The position numbers and the translations under genes are program-made. 64,000 nucleotides of DNA, taken from assembly GCA_965262605.1 (NCBI GenBank), contig CBDHFN010000002.1, positions 186,001 to 250,000 on the forward strand, written 5' to 3'. Under the pieces are notes generated by a model. That model ran no database searches. It was given only the letters and a program-made list of their open reading frames with translations, and was not told the origin of the DNA. Below, one piece after another: positions 26,036-33,958 of this stretch (positions within the stretch are counted from its first letter, which is position 1; each line of letters starts with the position of its first letter). Source of the stretch: CBDHFN01 sp965262605. Lineage in GTDB: Bacteria; Pseudomonadota; Alphaproteobacteria; JASGCL01.

Positions 26036-26652
26036 TGCTTGAAGAATTATTCGTTGCCCTGCCATATTTAGCATCAATTGCTATATTTGCCTTGGTGACT
26101 TCCATGTCGCCCGGTCCCAATAATCTTGTTTTATTGACTCTGGGCGTGCAATATGGATTTAAAAAATCTTTGGGTTTTTTATTCGGCGTGCCATTTGGTT
26201 TTTTTACCATGATGGTCGTTGTTTATTTGGGGCTAGGCGCGGTTTTTGTCAAAAGTGAATTGATTCATTTGATATTTAAAATTGCGGGCGGATTGGTTGT
26301 GCTTTATATGGCATTAAAAATGATAAAATCGGGCGCGATTAACCGCGATAAATCACAAAAATCAGCACAATTAGGATTCTTAAATGGCTTGATTTTTCAA
26401 TGGATAAATCCCAAAGCTTGGATAATGGTTGTCAGTTTCATCAGTTCATATATTCCGATTTATTGGAATAACACCATGGTTTTTATCGCATTTATTTTAT
26501 TCAGCCTATGTACGCTTTCGTGTTTTTTTTGGTTGAATTTGGGTGAAGCGATTGAAAAATATTTGCAAAATCCGATTAGGTTAAAAATTTTCAATTGGAG
26601 CATGGCAATTTTATTGGTTTTATCGGTAATTCAAGTGTTGCTTATTGATTAA
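26035..26652 (+). CDS. LysE-family amino acid exporter
   Basis: A 205-residue protein with six hydrophobic segments. The LysE/RhtB signature is TSMSPGPNNLVLLTLGVQYGFKKSLGFLFGVPFG near residues 22-56, and FQWINPKAWIM is the typical mid-protein motif. Members export amino acids. The start overlaps the ahcY stop (TAATG). It ends overlapping the 3' end of the convergent Sel1 gene by 11 bases. Confidence 0.9.
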   Translation: MLEELFVALPYLASIAIFALVTSMSPGPNNLVLLTLGVQYGFKKSLGFLFGVPFGFFTMMVVVYLGLGAVFVKSELIHLIFKIAGGLVVLYMALKMIKSGAINRDKSQKSAQLGFLNGLIFQWINPKAWIMVVSFISSYIPIYWNNTMVFIAFILFSLCTLSCFFWLNLGEAIEKYLQNPIRLKIFNWSMAILLVLSVIQVLLID

Positions 26653-27307
26653 AATATTGCGCTAAAGCCGTTTTTGCGTCAATATATCCCAAGCTTTGCG
26701 ATTTATGCCATAATTCTTGGGCTTTTTTACTATCGCGTATGCCGCCTTCGCCATTATAATTCATTAAGGCTAAATAATATTGGGCTTCACCATTATTATT
26801 TAAATGTTTTTTTTGCAAATATTGCCTTGCTTTTGTATGGTTTTTGGGGATATTTTCGCCATCGCGCATCCATTTAGCAAGCGTAATTGTCGCTTGTTCA
26901 AATTCATCATCTGAGGCAATATTTAAGTAATGCAAAGCCTTGCTGACATCAACCTTGGTGATATTATCACCTTGATAATATGCCATTGCTAATTTATAAT
27001 TGGCTCTGCCATATTTAAGGCTTGCGGATTTAAGCAAATATTGCCGTGATTTATTAAGGTTTTTCGGCGTATTAAAGCCTTTTTCTAAAATTATCGCATA
27101 TAATTCAAACGCACGGGCATTTTTTAGGCGCATTTGCAAGTTTAAATTTTTTAAATAATGGTGATTTTTCGCAATTTTCTTGGCAAATTCCTCAATTTGC
27201 GTATTATCCAATTCATCATAATTGGCGGGATAAATAATATTTTGCGCATTTAAAAAACCTATAAAATAAAGACTAATCGCCAATGAAATAGTAATTTGGT
27301 ATTTCAT
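26642..27307 (-). CDS. Sel1-repeat protein
   Basis: A 221-residue protein with a signal peptide (ISLAISLYFIGFLNAQ, cleavage after NAQ) and four or five TPR-like Sel1 repeats from about residue 65 (RAFELYAIILEKGFNTPKNLNKSRQYL, ANYKLAMAYYQGDNITKVDVSKAL, AQYYLALMNYNGEGGIRDSKKAQEL). Sel1 repeats are protein-binding solenoids, common in bacteria that interact with hosts and in envelope complexes. Its ATG directly follows the stop of the upstream Sel1 gene, which is probably a paralogue. Confidence 0.85.
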   Translation of the reverse strand: MKYQITISLAISLYFIGFLNAQNIIYPANYDELDNTQIEEFAKKIAKNHHYLKNLNLQMRLKNARAFELYAIILEKGFNTPKNLNKSRQYLLKSASLKYGRANYKLAMAYYQGDNITKVDVSKALHYLNIASDDEFEQATITLAKWMRDGENIPKNHTKARQYLQKKHLNNNGEAQYYLALMNYNGEGGIRDSKKAQELWHKSQSLGYIDAKTALAQYFNQ

Positions 27308-27991
27308 TTATAAATAAGAAATATCTAAAATTTCCAGAAAATCAATGGAAGGTTTATGCCCGCGCTTCGCGGCTTTTTTAAAAAATTCAATGGCTAATTC
27401 TTCGTTTTTGTCTACGCCATCGCCGTTATAATAAATATTAGCAATATTATAATTGACAATCATGTTATTTTCCACGCCGGGAATTTTATATATTTCAAGG
27501 GCTTTATTAACATTTTTGGGCACTTCTAGCCCAGTTCGGTATAAATTGCCAAGAAAAATTATTGATTCCAAGGAACCTTTCTTGGCTGATTCTTCAAATA
27601 ATTTAAGGGCAACGGGTAAATCGCGCGTAAATTCATTCATGCCAATATAGTAATTTAAAGCTCTTGCGAACATTGCCCGTTTATTGCCCAATTCGGCGGC
27701 TCGGTTTAAATACTTCGCATATAATTCACCATTAGGCTTACCATCATAGCCGGCTTCGTATATAATGCTTAGCAATTCATTAGCAAAAGATGCTTCTTGG
27801 TTAGTTTTTGATGCTAATTCTTTAATTTTCTTAAAATCACTGGGGGTTTGGGCGATATTTTTGGCAAAAATTTTAATTTTACTTATGCCAATTTTTTCAA
27901 AATCATCGGGAAAAAAGCCCGCATAAATTGGTTGTGCGAACATCATAAGCAACAAAAGAACAATGAAATTACTTGTATTTTTTCTGACCAT
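27308..27991 (-). CDS. Sel1-repeat protein
   Basis: A secreted or periplasmic 227-residue Sel1 solenoid. I start at the second ATG (27991, MVRKNTSNFIVLLLLMMFAQPIYA), since the first ATG (27997) directly abuts the -10 box and would precede the transcription start. A signal peptide ends near PIYAG. Sel1 units run from about residue 68 (ASFANELLSIIYEAGYDGKPNGELYAKYL, RAMFARALNYYIGMNEFTRDLPVALKLF, AIEFFKKAAKRGHK). It is first of the two-gene Sel1 operon. Confidence 0.85.
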   Translation of the reverse strand: MVRKNTSNFIVLLLLMMFAQPIYAGFFPDDFEKIGISKIKIFAKNIAQTPSDFKKIKELASKTNQEASFANELLSIIYEAGYDGKPNGELYAKYLNRAAELGNKRAMFARALNYYIGMNEFTRDLPVALKLFEESAKKGSLESIIFLGNLYRTGLEVPKNVNKALEIYKIPGVENNMIVNYNIANIYYNGDGVDKNEELAIEFFKKAAKRGHKPSIDFLEILDISYL

Positions 27992-27997
27992 GAACAT

Positions 27998-28026
27998 ATT
28001 TTATCAAATTTTCTTAATATTGTCAA
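27998..28026 (-). promoter_or_regulatory. Promoter of the Sel1 operon, predicted leaderless
   Basis: Minus strand: TTGACA (28026-28021), 17-base spacer, TAAAAT (28003-27998), six bases, then the ATG at 27991. This is one of the two best promoter matches in the window. No Shine-Dalgarno is seen. Confidence 0.65.
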
Positions 28027-28115
28027 GTATTGTCTGGATTTTTTTTCACCCTGATTTCGCAATATATGAAAAAATATCAACGCTAGCGATAATAAATATT
28101 AAATGCGCTTTGCTT

Positions 28116-29165
28116 TTAAAATGGTCCTTTAAAAGCTTCAATTTCGCCCAATTTTGGCGCGGGCGGGTTGTATGCTGATTTACCATTAATCATTTCATGG
28201 GCTTTAATCGCAACGGACACGGGCGATGGGTAAAATTCCAGTTCCAAACATCTTGAAGTTGGGCAAGGTGTCGGTGCATAACCGATTCGCGCCATTTTAT
28301 AATGCCCCAAACCCCGTTCAACCATTTGGGCGATAATTTCTGATGCTACGCCGCTTGGCAACCAATCATTTTCCACGATGAGTAATTTACCAGTTTTTTG
28401 CAATGATTTAGCAATGGCATCATAATCCATTGGGCTTAGGGTGATTGGGTCAATTACTTCGGCTTGAATGCCTTCTTGCGCCAATAAATCGGCGGCGCGA
28501 ATGCAATCTAAAATCGTGTATGTCATACCGACTAAGGTAATATCTTGCCCGTCACGCATGGTGCGCGCCACGCCAAACTTGCCAATAATTCGCTCGTTTG
28601 GCACGATTCCCGTTTGCGCATAAACCATGCGGTGTTCCACCATTACCACTGGATTATTATCCAAAATTGCCGCTGCCATCATTGCCTTAGCATCATGGGG
28701 GGTATTGGGTGCAATAACTTTAATACCCGGAATATGCGTGAAAAAATTATATAAAGATTGGCTATGTTGTGCGCCCTGCCCCCAACTGCGACCGATGCTT
28801 GCCCTGACAACAAACGGCACAGATTGCTTGCCATCGGAAATATAATGAATTTTTGCCGCCATATTGACCAATTGATTCATGCAAAGCATTAAAAAATCCA
28901 TGCGTTGATGCACAAATATCGGGCGCATACCCGCCAAAGCCGCTCCAATGCCAATGCCAGTCATGGCATCTTCGGATAAGGGCATATCAAAACAGCGCGA
29001 ATCACCAAATTCTTTATGTAAATCTAATGTTGAACCATAATGACCTTTGGCATCATCTACCCCTAAACCATAAACAAATACGCCATTGTCAAGTTGCATT
29101 TCCTGCGCGGTTGCTTCACGAATTGCTTGACCATATGAAATAATGCGGTTATTGGGCGTAGACAT
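28116..29165 (-). CDS. Thiamine-dependent 2-oxo acid dehydrogenase E1, beta subunit
   Basis: A 349-residue transketolase-like beta subunit. It starts MSTPNNRIISYGQAIREATAQEM, with ATG at 29165; an upstream in-frame extension falls inside the alpha gene. The domain includes FDMPLSEDAMTGIGIGAALAGMRPIF, GQGAQHSQSLYNFFTHIPGIKVIAP and the C-terminal KTGKLLIVENDWLPSGVASEI. With the alpha subunit encoded just upstream (17-base overlap) it would form an alpha2beta2 E1. Substrate unknown: pyruvate, a branched-chain oxo acid or acetoin are possible. No E2 or E3 gene is nearby. Confidence 0.88.
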   Translation of the reverse strand: MSTPNNRIISYGQAIREATAQEMQLDNGVFVYGLGVDDAKGHYGSTLDLHKEFGDSRCFDMPLSEDAMTGIGIGAALAGMRPIFVHQRMDFLMLCMNQLVNMAAKIHYISDGKQSVPFVVRASIGRSWGQGAQHSQSLYNFFTHIPGIKVIAPNTPHDAKAMMAAAILDNNPVVMVEHRMVYAQTGIVPNERIIGKFGVARTMRDGQDITLVGMTYTILDCIRAADLLAQEGIQAEVIDPITLSPMDYDAIAKSLQKTGKLLIVENDWLPSGVASEIIAQMVERGLGHYKMARIGYAPTPCPTSRCLELEFYPSPVSVAIKAHEMINGKSAYNPPAPKLGEIEAFKGPF

Positions 29166-30090
29166 TGGAGTATAATTCTGTTGTGGTTGGGAATTCTTGG
29201 GATTCTGCAAAATTTAACGCATCGGCAATTTCTGATTCAACGCGTGAATCAATATTTTGGGCAATATTTTCGCTTAATTTCGCGCGCATTTTCGGTAAGT
29301 CATCTTCGCTAATGGCTTTATCAAGTTCGGCATCTGAACGAAATTTCAAATATCTGTCATCGCCCACGCCGACATGGTCACGAAAACGGCTCGTGGGTAT
29401 TTCTAAATATTGGGGTTTGCCGGTTTGGGCAATTTTCGTCAATAAATCTTTTGTTTGCTGATAAATTCCATGCACGGAATTATCCAAACATTGCGTGCCT
29501 TCCACCCCAAAAGCTTCTACACGGGCTAAAATATTATCATTGGCTTGGCGTTTTGTTTGATGCGTATAAATAGCGTATTGGTTATTTTCGCAAATAAATA
29601 AAATCGGCAATTGCTTTAAAGCCGCAAAATTACACGATTCCCAAAACGCGCCTTCTTCGGTTGCGCCATCACCAAAATAACAAATCGCGCGGCTAGATTT
29701 TTTTTGCATTTTCATCGCCAAAGCATAACCAACAGCATTAGAAACTTGGCTGGCGACTATCGCCGAAGTATAGGCAAAATTTACATTTATATCGCCCAAG
29801 TGCATAGAGCCACCCTTGCCATTAGAACAACCACCCATTTTGCCATATAATTCCGCCCACATGCGCTTTAAATCACCGCCATGCGCCAAATAATGCGCGT
29901 GCGAGCGGTAATTGGAAAAAATAAAGTCAGTTTTATCGCATGCCAACCCCACGCCAACCGCAATGGATTCTTGCCCAATTGACAAATGCACGGGGCTTTT
30001 GACTTTATCACTAGGGTAAAGCCTGATAATTTCTTCTTCGCTTCGGCGAATTAATTTCGCTAAATAATAGCTTTGTTCCAAAAAATTCAT
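29149..30090 (-). CDS. Thiamine-dependent 2-oxo acid dehydrogenase E1, alpha subunit
   Basis: A 313-residue TPP-binding subunit. The ThDP motif is intact: GDGATEEGAFWE then, after about 20 residues, CENNQYAIYT. VHLSIGQESIAVG and SNYRSHAHYLAHGGD are the typical N-terminal motifs, and GGSMHLGD the cofactor loop. At 313 residues it is somewhat short for PDH E1 alpha and closer to the acetoin-dehydrogenase/AcoA group. It is first of the two-gene unit, behind a promoter that makes it leaderless. Confidence 0.88.
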   Translation of the reverse strand: MNFLEQSYYLAKLIRRSEEEIIRLYPSDKVKSPVHLSIGQESIAVGVGLACDKTDFIFSNYRSHAHYLAHGGDLKRMWAELYGKMGGCSNGKGGSMHLGDINVNFAYTSAIVASQVSNAVGYALAMKMQKKSSRAICYFGDGATEEGAFWESCNFAALKQLPILFICENNQYAIYTHQTKRQANDNILARVEAFGVEGTQCLDNSVHGIYQQTKDLLTKIAQTGKPQYLEIPTSRFRDHVGVGDDRYLKFRSDAELDKAISEDDLPKMRAKLSENIAQNIDSRVESEIADALNFAESQEFPTTTELYSNVYAQ

Positions 30091-30096
30091 GCGTTA

Positions 30097-30125
30097 AGAC
30101 TAAACTATTTCGTTTTAAAATACAA
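30097..30125 (-). promoter_or_regulatory. Promoter of the E1 alpha/beta unit, predicted leaderless
   Basis: Minus strand: TTGTAT (30125-30120), 17-base spacer, TAGTCT (30102-30097), TAACGC, ATG. The boxes are weaker than others but the six-base gap to the ATG and lack of a Shine-Dalgarno repeat the pattern; tolB has the same TAACGC before its ATG. Confidence 0.4.
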
Positions 30126-30197
30126 GAATAATTGAGCAGGTTTCAAAATTATTTTTTTGTTATTAATTCTTGCAAATACCAATGAGTTGCAATTATT

Positions 30198-30230
30198 TTT
30201 TCATTCATAAAGTGCGAATATGAATGAAAA
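30198..30230. other. Perfect 12-bp inverted repeat after the nucleotidyltransferase gene
   Basis: TTTTCATTCATA (30198-30209), a nine-base loop, and TATGAATGAAAA (30219-30230) form a perfect hairpin directly after the MNT stop codon. It lacks a good T-run on the minus strand, so it is a weak terminator candidate or an mRNA 3' stabiliser. Confidence 0.45.
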
Positions 30231-30232
30231 TT

Positions 30233-30544
30233 TTAATTTGATTTTTTGTAAAAAACAACACCAACGCGGTCAATATGTTGTCGTAATTCATGATTTTCAA
30301 TTTTGCCATAAATGGATAAATCAACCACAAATGGAATGTCGGAATCGTCCAATTCGCTAGCAATTTTGTGCAATATGTTAAAATTTATTGTGTCACCAAG
30401 CAAAGTTAAATCAATATCGGAACCAGTTTTATAATTACCCATTGCCCGCGAACCATAAATTATTGCCTTGTCAACTTGTTTATATCGGGCAAGAATAGTA
30501 ATAATTTGCGTTATATTTTGCGCGGACAAACCAAATTTACTCAT
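30233..30544 (-). CDS. MNT-type nucleotidyltransferase (MntA-like antitoxin)
   Basis: A 103-residue minimal nucleotidyltransferase. The catalytic motif IIYGSRAMGNYKTGSDIDLTLLG has the GS and DxD elements, and a third acidic residue lies in VVDLS. In type VII systems MntA silences its HEPN partner by adding AMP; related HI0073-type proteins pair with HI0074-type substrate-binding proteins. The start overlaps the partner gene by eight bases, which supports a functional pair. Confidence 0.85.
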   Translation of the reverse strand: MSKFGLSAQNITQIITILARYKQVDKAIIYGSRAMGNYKTGSDIDLTLLGDTINFNILHKIASELDDSDIPFVVDLSIYGKIENHELRQHIDRVGVVFYKKSN

Positions 30545-30956
30545 TATTATTCAAAAACCCTGTGAATTTTGTTGATAATAATGCAAATTCGGGATAAAAT
30601 ATTTGATAAATATTTTCTGCTAATTCTTGTGCCATTGATTCATCATAAACATTTGTTGCCATATTGCGGGCACCAATCATTTGCATCCAAACATCACCAT
30701 TGGCAATAATGCCAAGTTTAAATGCTTGCCTAAATGAATCTTTTGCCCCCATAATATCCATGATTCCTTGATATTTTAAATAATCTTTCAGCATGTTCCA
30801 TGATAATTCATAAATTATCACAAATGAATGCATTAATCCTTGTTGTTCAAGGGGAGTTAGCGGGCGTGATTCTTGCAAATTAACCGCATCTTGCAAGTTT
30901 TCAAAAGCTTTTTGAAAATTACTAAATCGTTGTTGCCAGCGAATATCCAAACTCAT
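30537..30956 (-). CDS. HI0074/HepT-like HEPN protein, partner of the nucleotidyltransferase
   Basis: A 139-residue four-helix HEPN-fold protein (MSLDIRWQQRFSNFQKAFENL...). I use the ATG at 30956; the open frame extends upstream through a palindromic repeat region and is not coding there. HI0074/HepT proteins carry a catalytic RX4-6H motif in the segment RNxxxHxY. Here it reads R97-N-M-A-T-N102-V-Y, with Asn in place of the His. If the alignment is right, RNase activity should be lost or weak. Confidence 0.8.
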   Translation of the reverse strand: MSLDIRWQQRFSNFQKAFENLQDAVNLQESRPLTPLEQQGLMHSFVIIYELSWNMLKDYLKYQGIMDIMGAKDSFRQAFKLGIIANGDVWMQMIGARNMATNVYDESMAQELAENIYQIFYPEFALLSTKFTGFLNNNE

Positions 30957-31019
30957 AATATAAAATCCAAAATTACTATTATCAATTGCTATATTACCAT
31001 AATAAAAAAAAATTGCAAG

Positions 31020-31076
31020 TATAGTCAAAATACCCAATAGATTTAAAATAAATCTATTGGTCAAATTTTGACTATA
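31020..31076. repeat. 57-bp near-perfect palindrome
   Basis: TATAGTCAAAAT (31020-31031) pairs with ATTTTGACTATA (31065-31076), and CCAATAGATTT (31034-31044) with AAATCTATTGG (31050-31060) around a five-base loop. Only short internal mismatches separate the two stems. Positions 31020-31037 occur exactly, inverted, at 22244-22261. It lies upstream of the HEPN gene in a 430-base stretch without genes (30957-31391). Confidence 0.75.
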
Positions 31077-31086
31077 AAGGGGGTTG

Positions 31087-31138
31087 TTAAGGGGGATTTT
31101 GAGCTGTTGCGTTAGCACAGAGAAAAAATCCCCCTTAA
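31087..31138. repeat. Hairpin with perfect 14-bp arms
   Basis: TTAAGGGGGATTTT (31087-31100) and AAAATCCCCCTTAA (31125-31138) are perfect inverted copies around 24 bases. It directly follows the 57-bp palindrome, and a TATACCCTGATT box (minus strand, 31201-31190) lies 50 bases beyond. The cluster looks like a nested small repeat or non-autonomous element rather than a terminator. Confidence 0.7.
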
Positions 31139-31391
31139 ACTTAAAATATTTAATCCCGTTAGCGATGATAATTTTTAATATTATTGGGGAATCAGGGTAT
31201 ATTTCAACAATCATTCAGGGGAATTGCTTGAAAAATATTGACAGGAGGAGATAGAATGATTCAAGATGAGGATTCGCGAGCAAATGAGTGAAAAACGGAT
31301 TATAAATAACAAAATGTTGCATATCCAGAATTTAAAATACTTGCAAAAGATTATGGAATATGCCATAATGAAATTAAAGAAAAGAGAAATT

Positions 31392-32102
31392 ATGCAAGGA
31401 AATTTTGATATTGTAATTTTTGCCGTTATATCCGCCGTTTTAATTTATAAAATTTGGCGAATCTTGGGCAATCGCGTTGATGGCGAACCAACCGCCGAAG
31501 ATTTTACAAGAGGTTTTCAAAAAAACCCCACAAATGCTGAAGACGCAAAAACTGCCAACAACCAAGAAAAAAATGATAATTTAGCCGAAATTATTGATGT
31601 TGACGCACAACCAGTTATGGCGTTTGACATGAATAAATATGCCGAATTTGAACCACAAATTCAAGAAATCATCAAGCACGACCCGCAATTTAACCCGGAA
31701 AAATTCATCATTGGCGCGGGTAAAGCTTTTGAATCTATTCTTAATGGCTATGTTAAAGGCGACAGGGCAATTATTCAAAAATTAGTTGAAAAAGATTTAG
31801 CCGATTTTTTAATTAATATCATGGATAAGCGCGAAGCGGATAGGCTGACCATGGAACCTAATTATTTAATTGGTATTAATTTAGTAAAAATTGATTCCAT
31901 TATTATCAAACCTACTGGCAAAATTATCATTGGTTGCACCATTGAATCTGAACAAATTTTTGCGATTCGCGATTTTAACGATAATGTCGTGCAAGGCAAT
32001 GCCACAGAAATTATCCAAAAATCTGACCAATGGTATTTTTCGCGTGAATTAAAACCTCAAAACCCAATTTGGTATTTAGTTGAAATTAAAAATAATCAAT
32101 AA
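31392..32102 (+). CDS. timA: Tim44-domain protein TimA
   Basis: A 236-residue protein with one N-terminal membrane helix (MQGNFDIVIFAVISAVLIYKIWRILG) and a C-terminal Tim44/TimA domain from about residue 95 (FNPEKFIIGAGKAFESILNGYVKGDRAII ... WYFSRELKPQNPIWYLVEI). In alphaproteobacteria TimA lies beside mltA, as here. Mitochondrial Tim44 tethers the import motor; the bacterial role is unclear. I start at the ATG at 31392, where the family begins; the frame is open for 42 more codons upstream. An AGGAGGAGA site at 31243-31251 precedes an 11-codon frame of unknown meaning. Confidence 0.85.
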   Translation: MQGNFDIVIFAVISAVLIYKIWRILGNRVDGEPTAEDFTRGFQKNPTNAEDAKTANNQEKNDNLAEIIDVDAQPVMAFDMNKYAEFEPQIQEIIKHDPQFNPEKFIIGAGKAFESILNGYVKGDRAIIQKLVEKDLADFLINIMDKREADRLTMEPNYLIGINLVKIDSIIIKPTGKIIIGCTIESEQIFAIRDFNDNVVQGNATEIIQKSDQWYFSRELKPQNPIWYLVEIKNNQ

Positions 32103-33015
32103 AGACTTGATTTTAGCCTTGCTGATATTGTTGCTTGGCATACAAGCGAACAAGGCAATATCCGTGGAATTAAACTCTAAACAATGGGCTGGGTTTCACG
32201 AAGCAATTCTAGCATTTTGCACCAACATATCGGATAAACCGAAAATTTGTATGAATAGTAAAGATATTAATCAACTTATTCTAAGCCTGCATCAAGATTA
32301 TACCCAAAAAATCAACAATAATTCATTCATAACCGCTTATAGCTTGCCGACAATTAATGCCAGACTTATCCCCGATGATATATATAATGTGCCTGTTTAT
32401 GGGTTGCCATTTGACAAAGCCGATTATAATTATTCGCGTAAAGACATTGACCAAGGCGCGTTGCAAAATAAAGCACCTATCTTAGTTTATTTATCCTCAA
32501 AGATTGAGCTTTTTTACGCGCAAACCCAAGGATCTTTTCGGGCAAAATTAGCTGATAATAGCATCAGATATATTGGTTATGGCGCCAATAATGGCAAAAA
32601 ATATGTCGCCATTGGCAATAAGTTAATTCAAGCAAATCTTATAACCCAATCAAATTGGAACGATATTGCCCAATATTTACAAAGCCTGAATGATGCGCAA
32701 TTACAAGAAATTCTAAATTTAAACCCGCGTTATATATTTTTTCAAAATTTGCCCAATAATAATAGTTCAAGCAGTTCGGGCGCAAAATTAGTTGAATTTC
32801 ACACATTGGCGGCGGACACGGATATTTACCCATTTGGCACGATAATATGGTTGGAATACGCCCCGAATCAAGCCACAATAGCCATTATTAACGATACTGG
32901 TTCTGCTATCAAAGGCGAGGGTCGTTTTGATTTATTCTTGGGCAAACATCTAAATCTTGCCAATTCCATCAAATATCGTGGCAATTATGCGGTATTTACC
33001 CCGATTAATAATTAA
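32080..33015 (+). CDS. mltA: Membrane-bound lytic murein transglycosylase A
   Basis: MltA cleaves peptidoglycan to 1,6-anhydro-muropeptides. The 311-residue protein has a signal sequence (LILALLILLLGIQANKAIS), the MltA domain (FITAYSLPTINARL ... FFQNL) and the C-terminal 3D domain with INDTGSAIKGEGRFDLFLG, holding the catalytic Asp. There is no lipobox, so it may be periplasmic rather than lipid-anchored. The start is a TTG at 32080 inside the end of timA; nearby in-frame TTG codons are alternatives. It is convergent with the MetF-like gene, sharing four bases. Confidence 0.9.
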   Translation: MKLKIINKDLILALLILLLGIQANKAISVELNSKQWAGFHEAILAFCTNISDKPKICMNSKDINQLILSLHQDYTQKINNNSFITAYSLPTINARLIPDDIYNVPVYGLPFDKADYNYSRKDIDQGALQNKAPILVYLSSKIELFYAQTQGSFRAKLADNSIRYIGYGANNGKKYVAIGNKLIQANLITQSNWNDIAQYLQSLNDAQLQEILNLNPRYIFFQNLPNNNSSSSSGAKLVEFHTLAADTDIYPFGTIIWLEYAPNQATIAIINDTGSAIKGEGRFDLFLGKHLNLANSIKYRGNYAVFTPINN

Positions 33016-33839
33016 GATTTATATGCCCATTCGGCAGTTTTGGCAAACCCACCCAGCGGATATAAATGAAATCCAGAAATATTAGGATTTTTATCGCTAT
33101 TATCTATAATTTCGTGGCATAAATCTGAAGGGTCGCGCACCGTCAATAATTTGGTGATATTGGCGGCTTGTTGCGCAATCACCTTCATTGATGGTCCAAT
33201 ACCGCAATGCGTTGCGTGCATCATCAGGGTTTTAATCGTGGCTAAGCCCGGAATACCCACGCGCAATTGCATGGTGATGCCATTATCGCGCAATTTTTTG
33301 GCATATGCAAATACGGGTTCAGCTGTAAAGCAAAATTGCGTGGTAATTTCCAAGGTTATTTTAGTTTTTTCCATGAATTTTTGCTTTTCTTCCAAAGCAA
33401 TCCAATGGTCTTTATCGGGAAAATCTGGTGAGCCTTCGGGGTGCCCTGCCACAAAAATATGTTCAAAACCATGGTCTTGGAATAAGCCAGTCGCTAAAAT
33501 TTGTGAAGTCGCATGAAAATCGCCTAAGGGATCTTTGACTCCACCACCGATTAATAAACATTGCTTAATTTGCGCTTTAGCTTGCAATTTTTTTAAGGCA
33601 TTTTCTAAAAACTGCCGATTGGGAATTGAACGGGCGGCTAAATGCGGTAAAGGCTCCATGCCCTCGGCGCGAAGGCGAATCGCGCAATTTATCGTTTCTT
33701 CAATGTCAGAACCGGGCAAAAATGTAATAAATACGCGCGATCCTTGGGGTAAAAATTCACGAAAATCGGCGACTTTTTCCGCGCCTTTGGGGGTTACTTC
33801 AATCGTGGATTGCTTGATATAATCTTGATAAATTGACAT
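33012..33839 (-). CDS. Methylenetetrahydrofolate reductase-family protein
   Basis: A 275-residue (beta/alpha)8-barrel of the MetF family, the FAD enzymes that make 5-methyl-THF. Family blocks are VTPKGAEKVADFREFLPQGSRVFITFLPG, LPHLAARSIPNR, VAGHPEGSPDFPD, ITTQFCFTAEPV and the C-terminal FHLYPLGGFAKTAEWA. The start is the ATG at 33839, with AAGGAAA upstream; 32 extra N-terminal codons are open but poor. It is single-domain and shorter than some MetF, of the branch often found apart from metH. Its link to AhcY in one-carbon metabolism is plausible. Confidence 0.82.
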   Translation of the reverse strand: MSIYQDYIKQSTIEVTPKGAEKVADFREFLPQGSRVFITFLPGSDIEETINCAIRLRAEGMEPLPHLAARSIPNRQFLENALKKLQAKAQIKQCLLIGGGVKDPLGDFHATSQILATGLFQDHGFEHIFVAGHPEGSPDFPDKDHWIALEEKQKFMEKTKITLEITTQFCFTAEPVFAYAKKLRDNGITMQLRVGIPGLATIKTLMMHATHCGIGPSMKVIAQQAANITKLLTVRDPSDLCHEIIDNSDKNPNISGFHLYPLGGFAKTAEWAYKS

Positions 33840-33958
33840 TTTTTTCCTTATTTTTAGCTTAATTATTTTTATAATAATCTTTCTAAAATAAATATCAAAT
33901 TTGCGCCATTTCTTAAAATTTATTTTCCATGCCACGATTCTCCAAATTATTTAAACAA

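Noticed and set aside
30957..31214. An 86-residue N-terminal extension of the HEPN protein
   Set aside because: It would read through palindromic repeats, and the family begins at the ATG at 30956.
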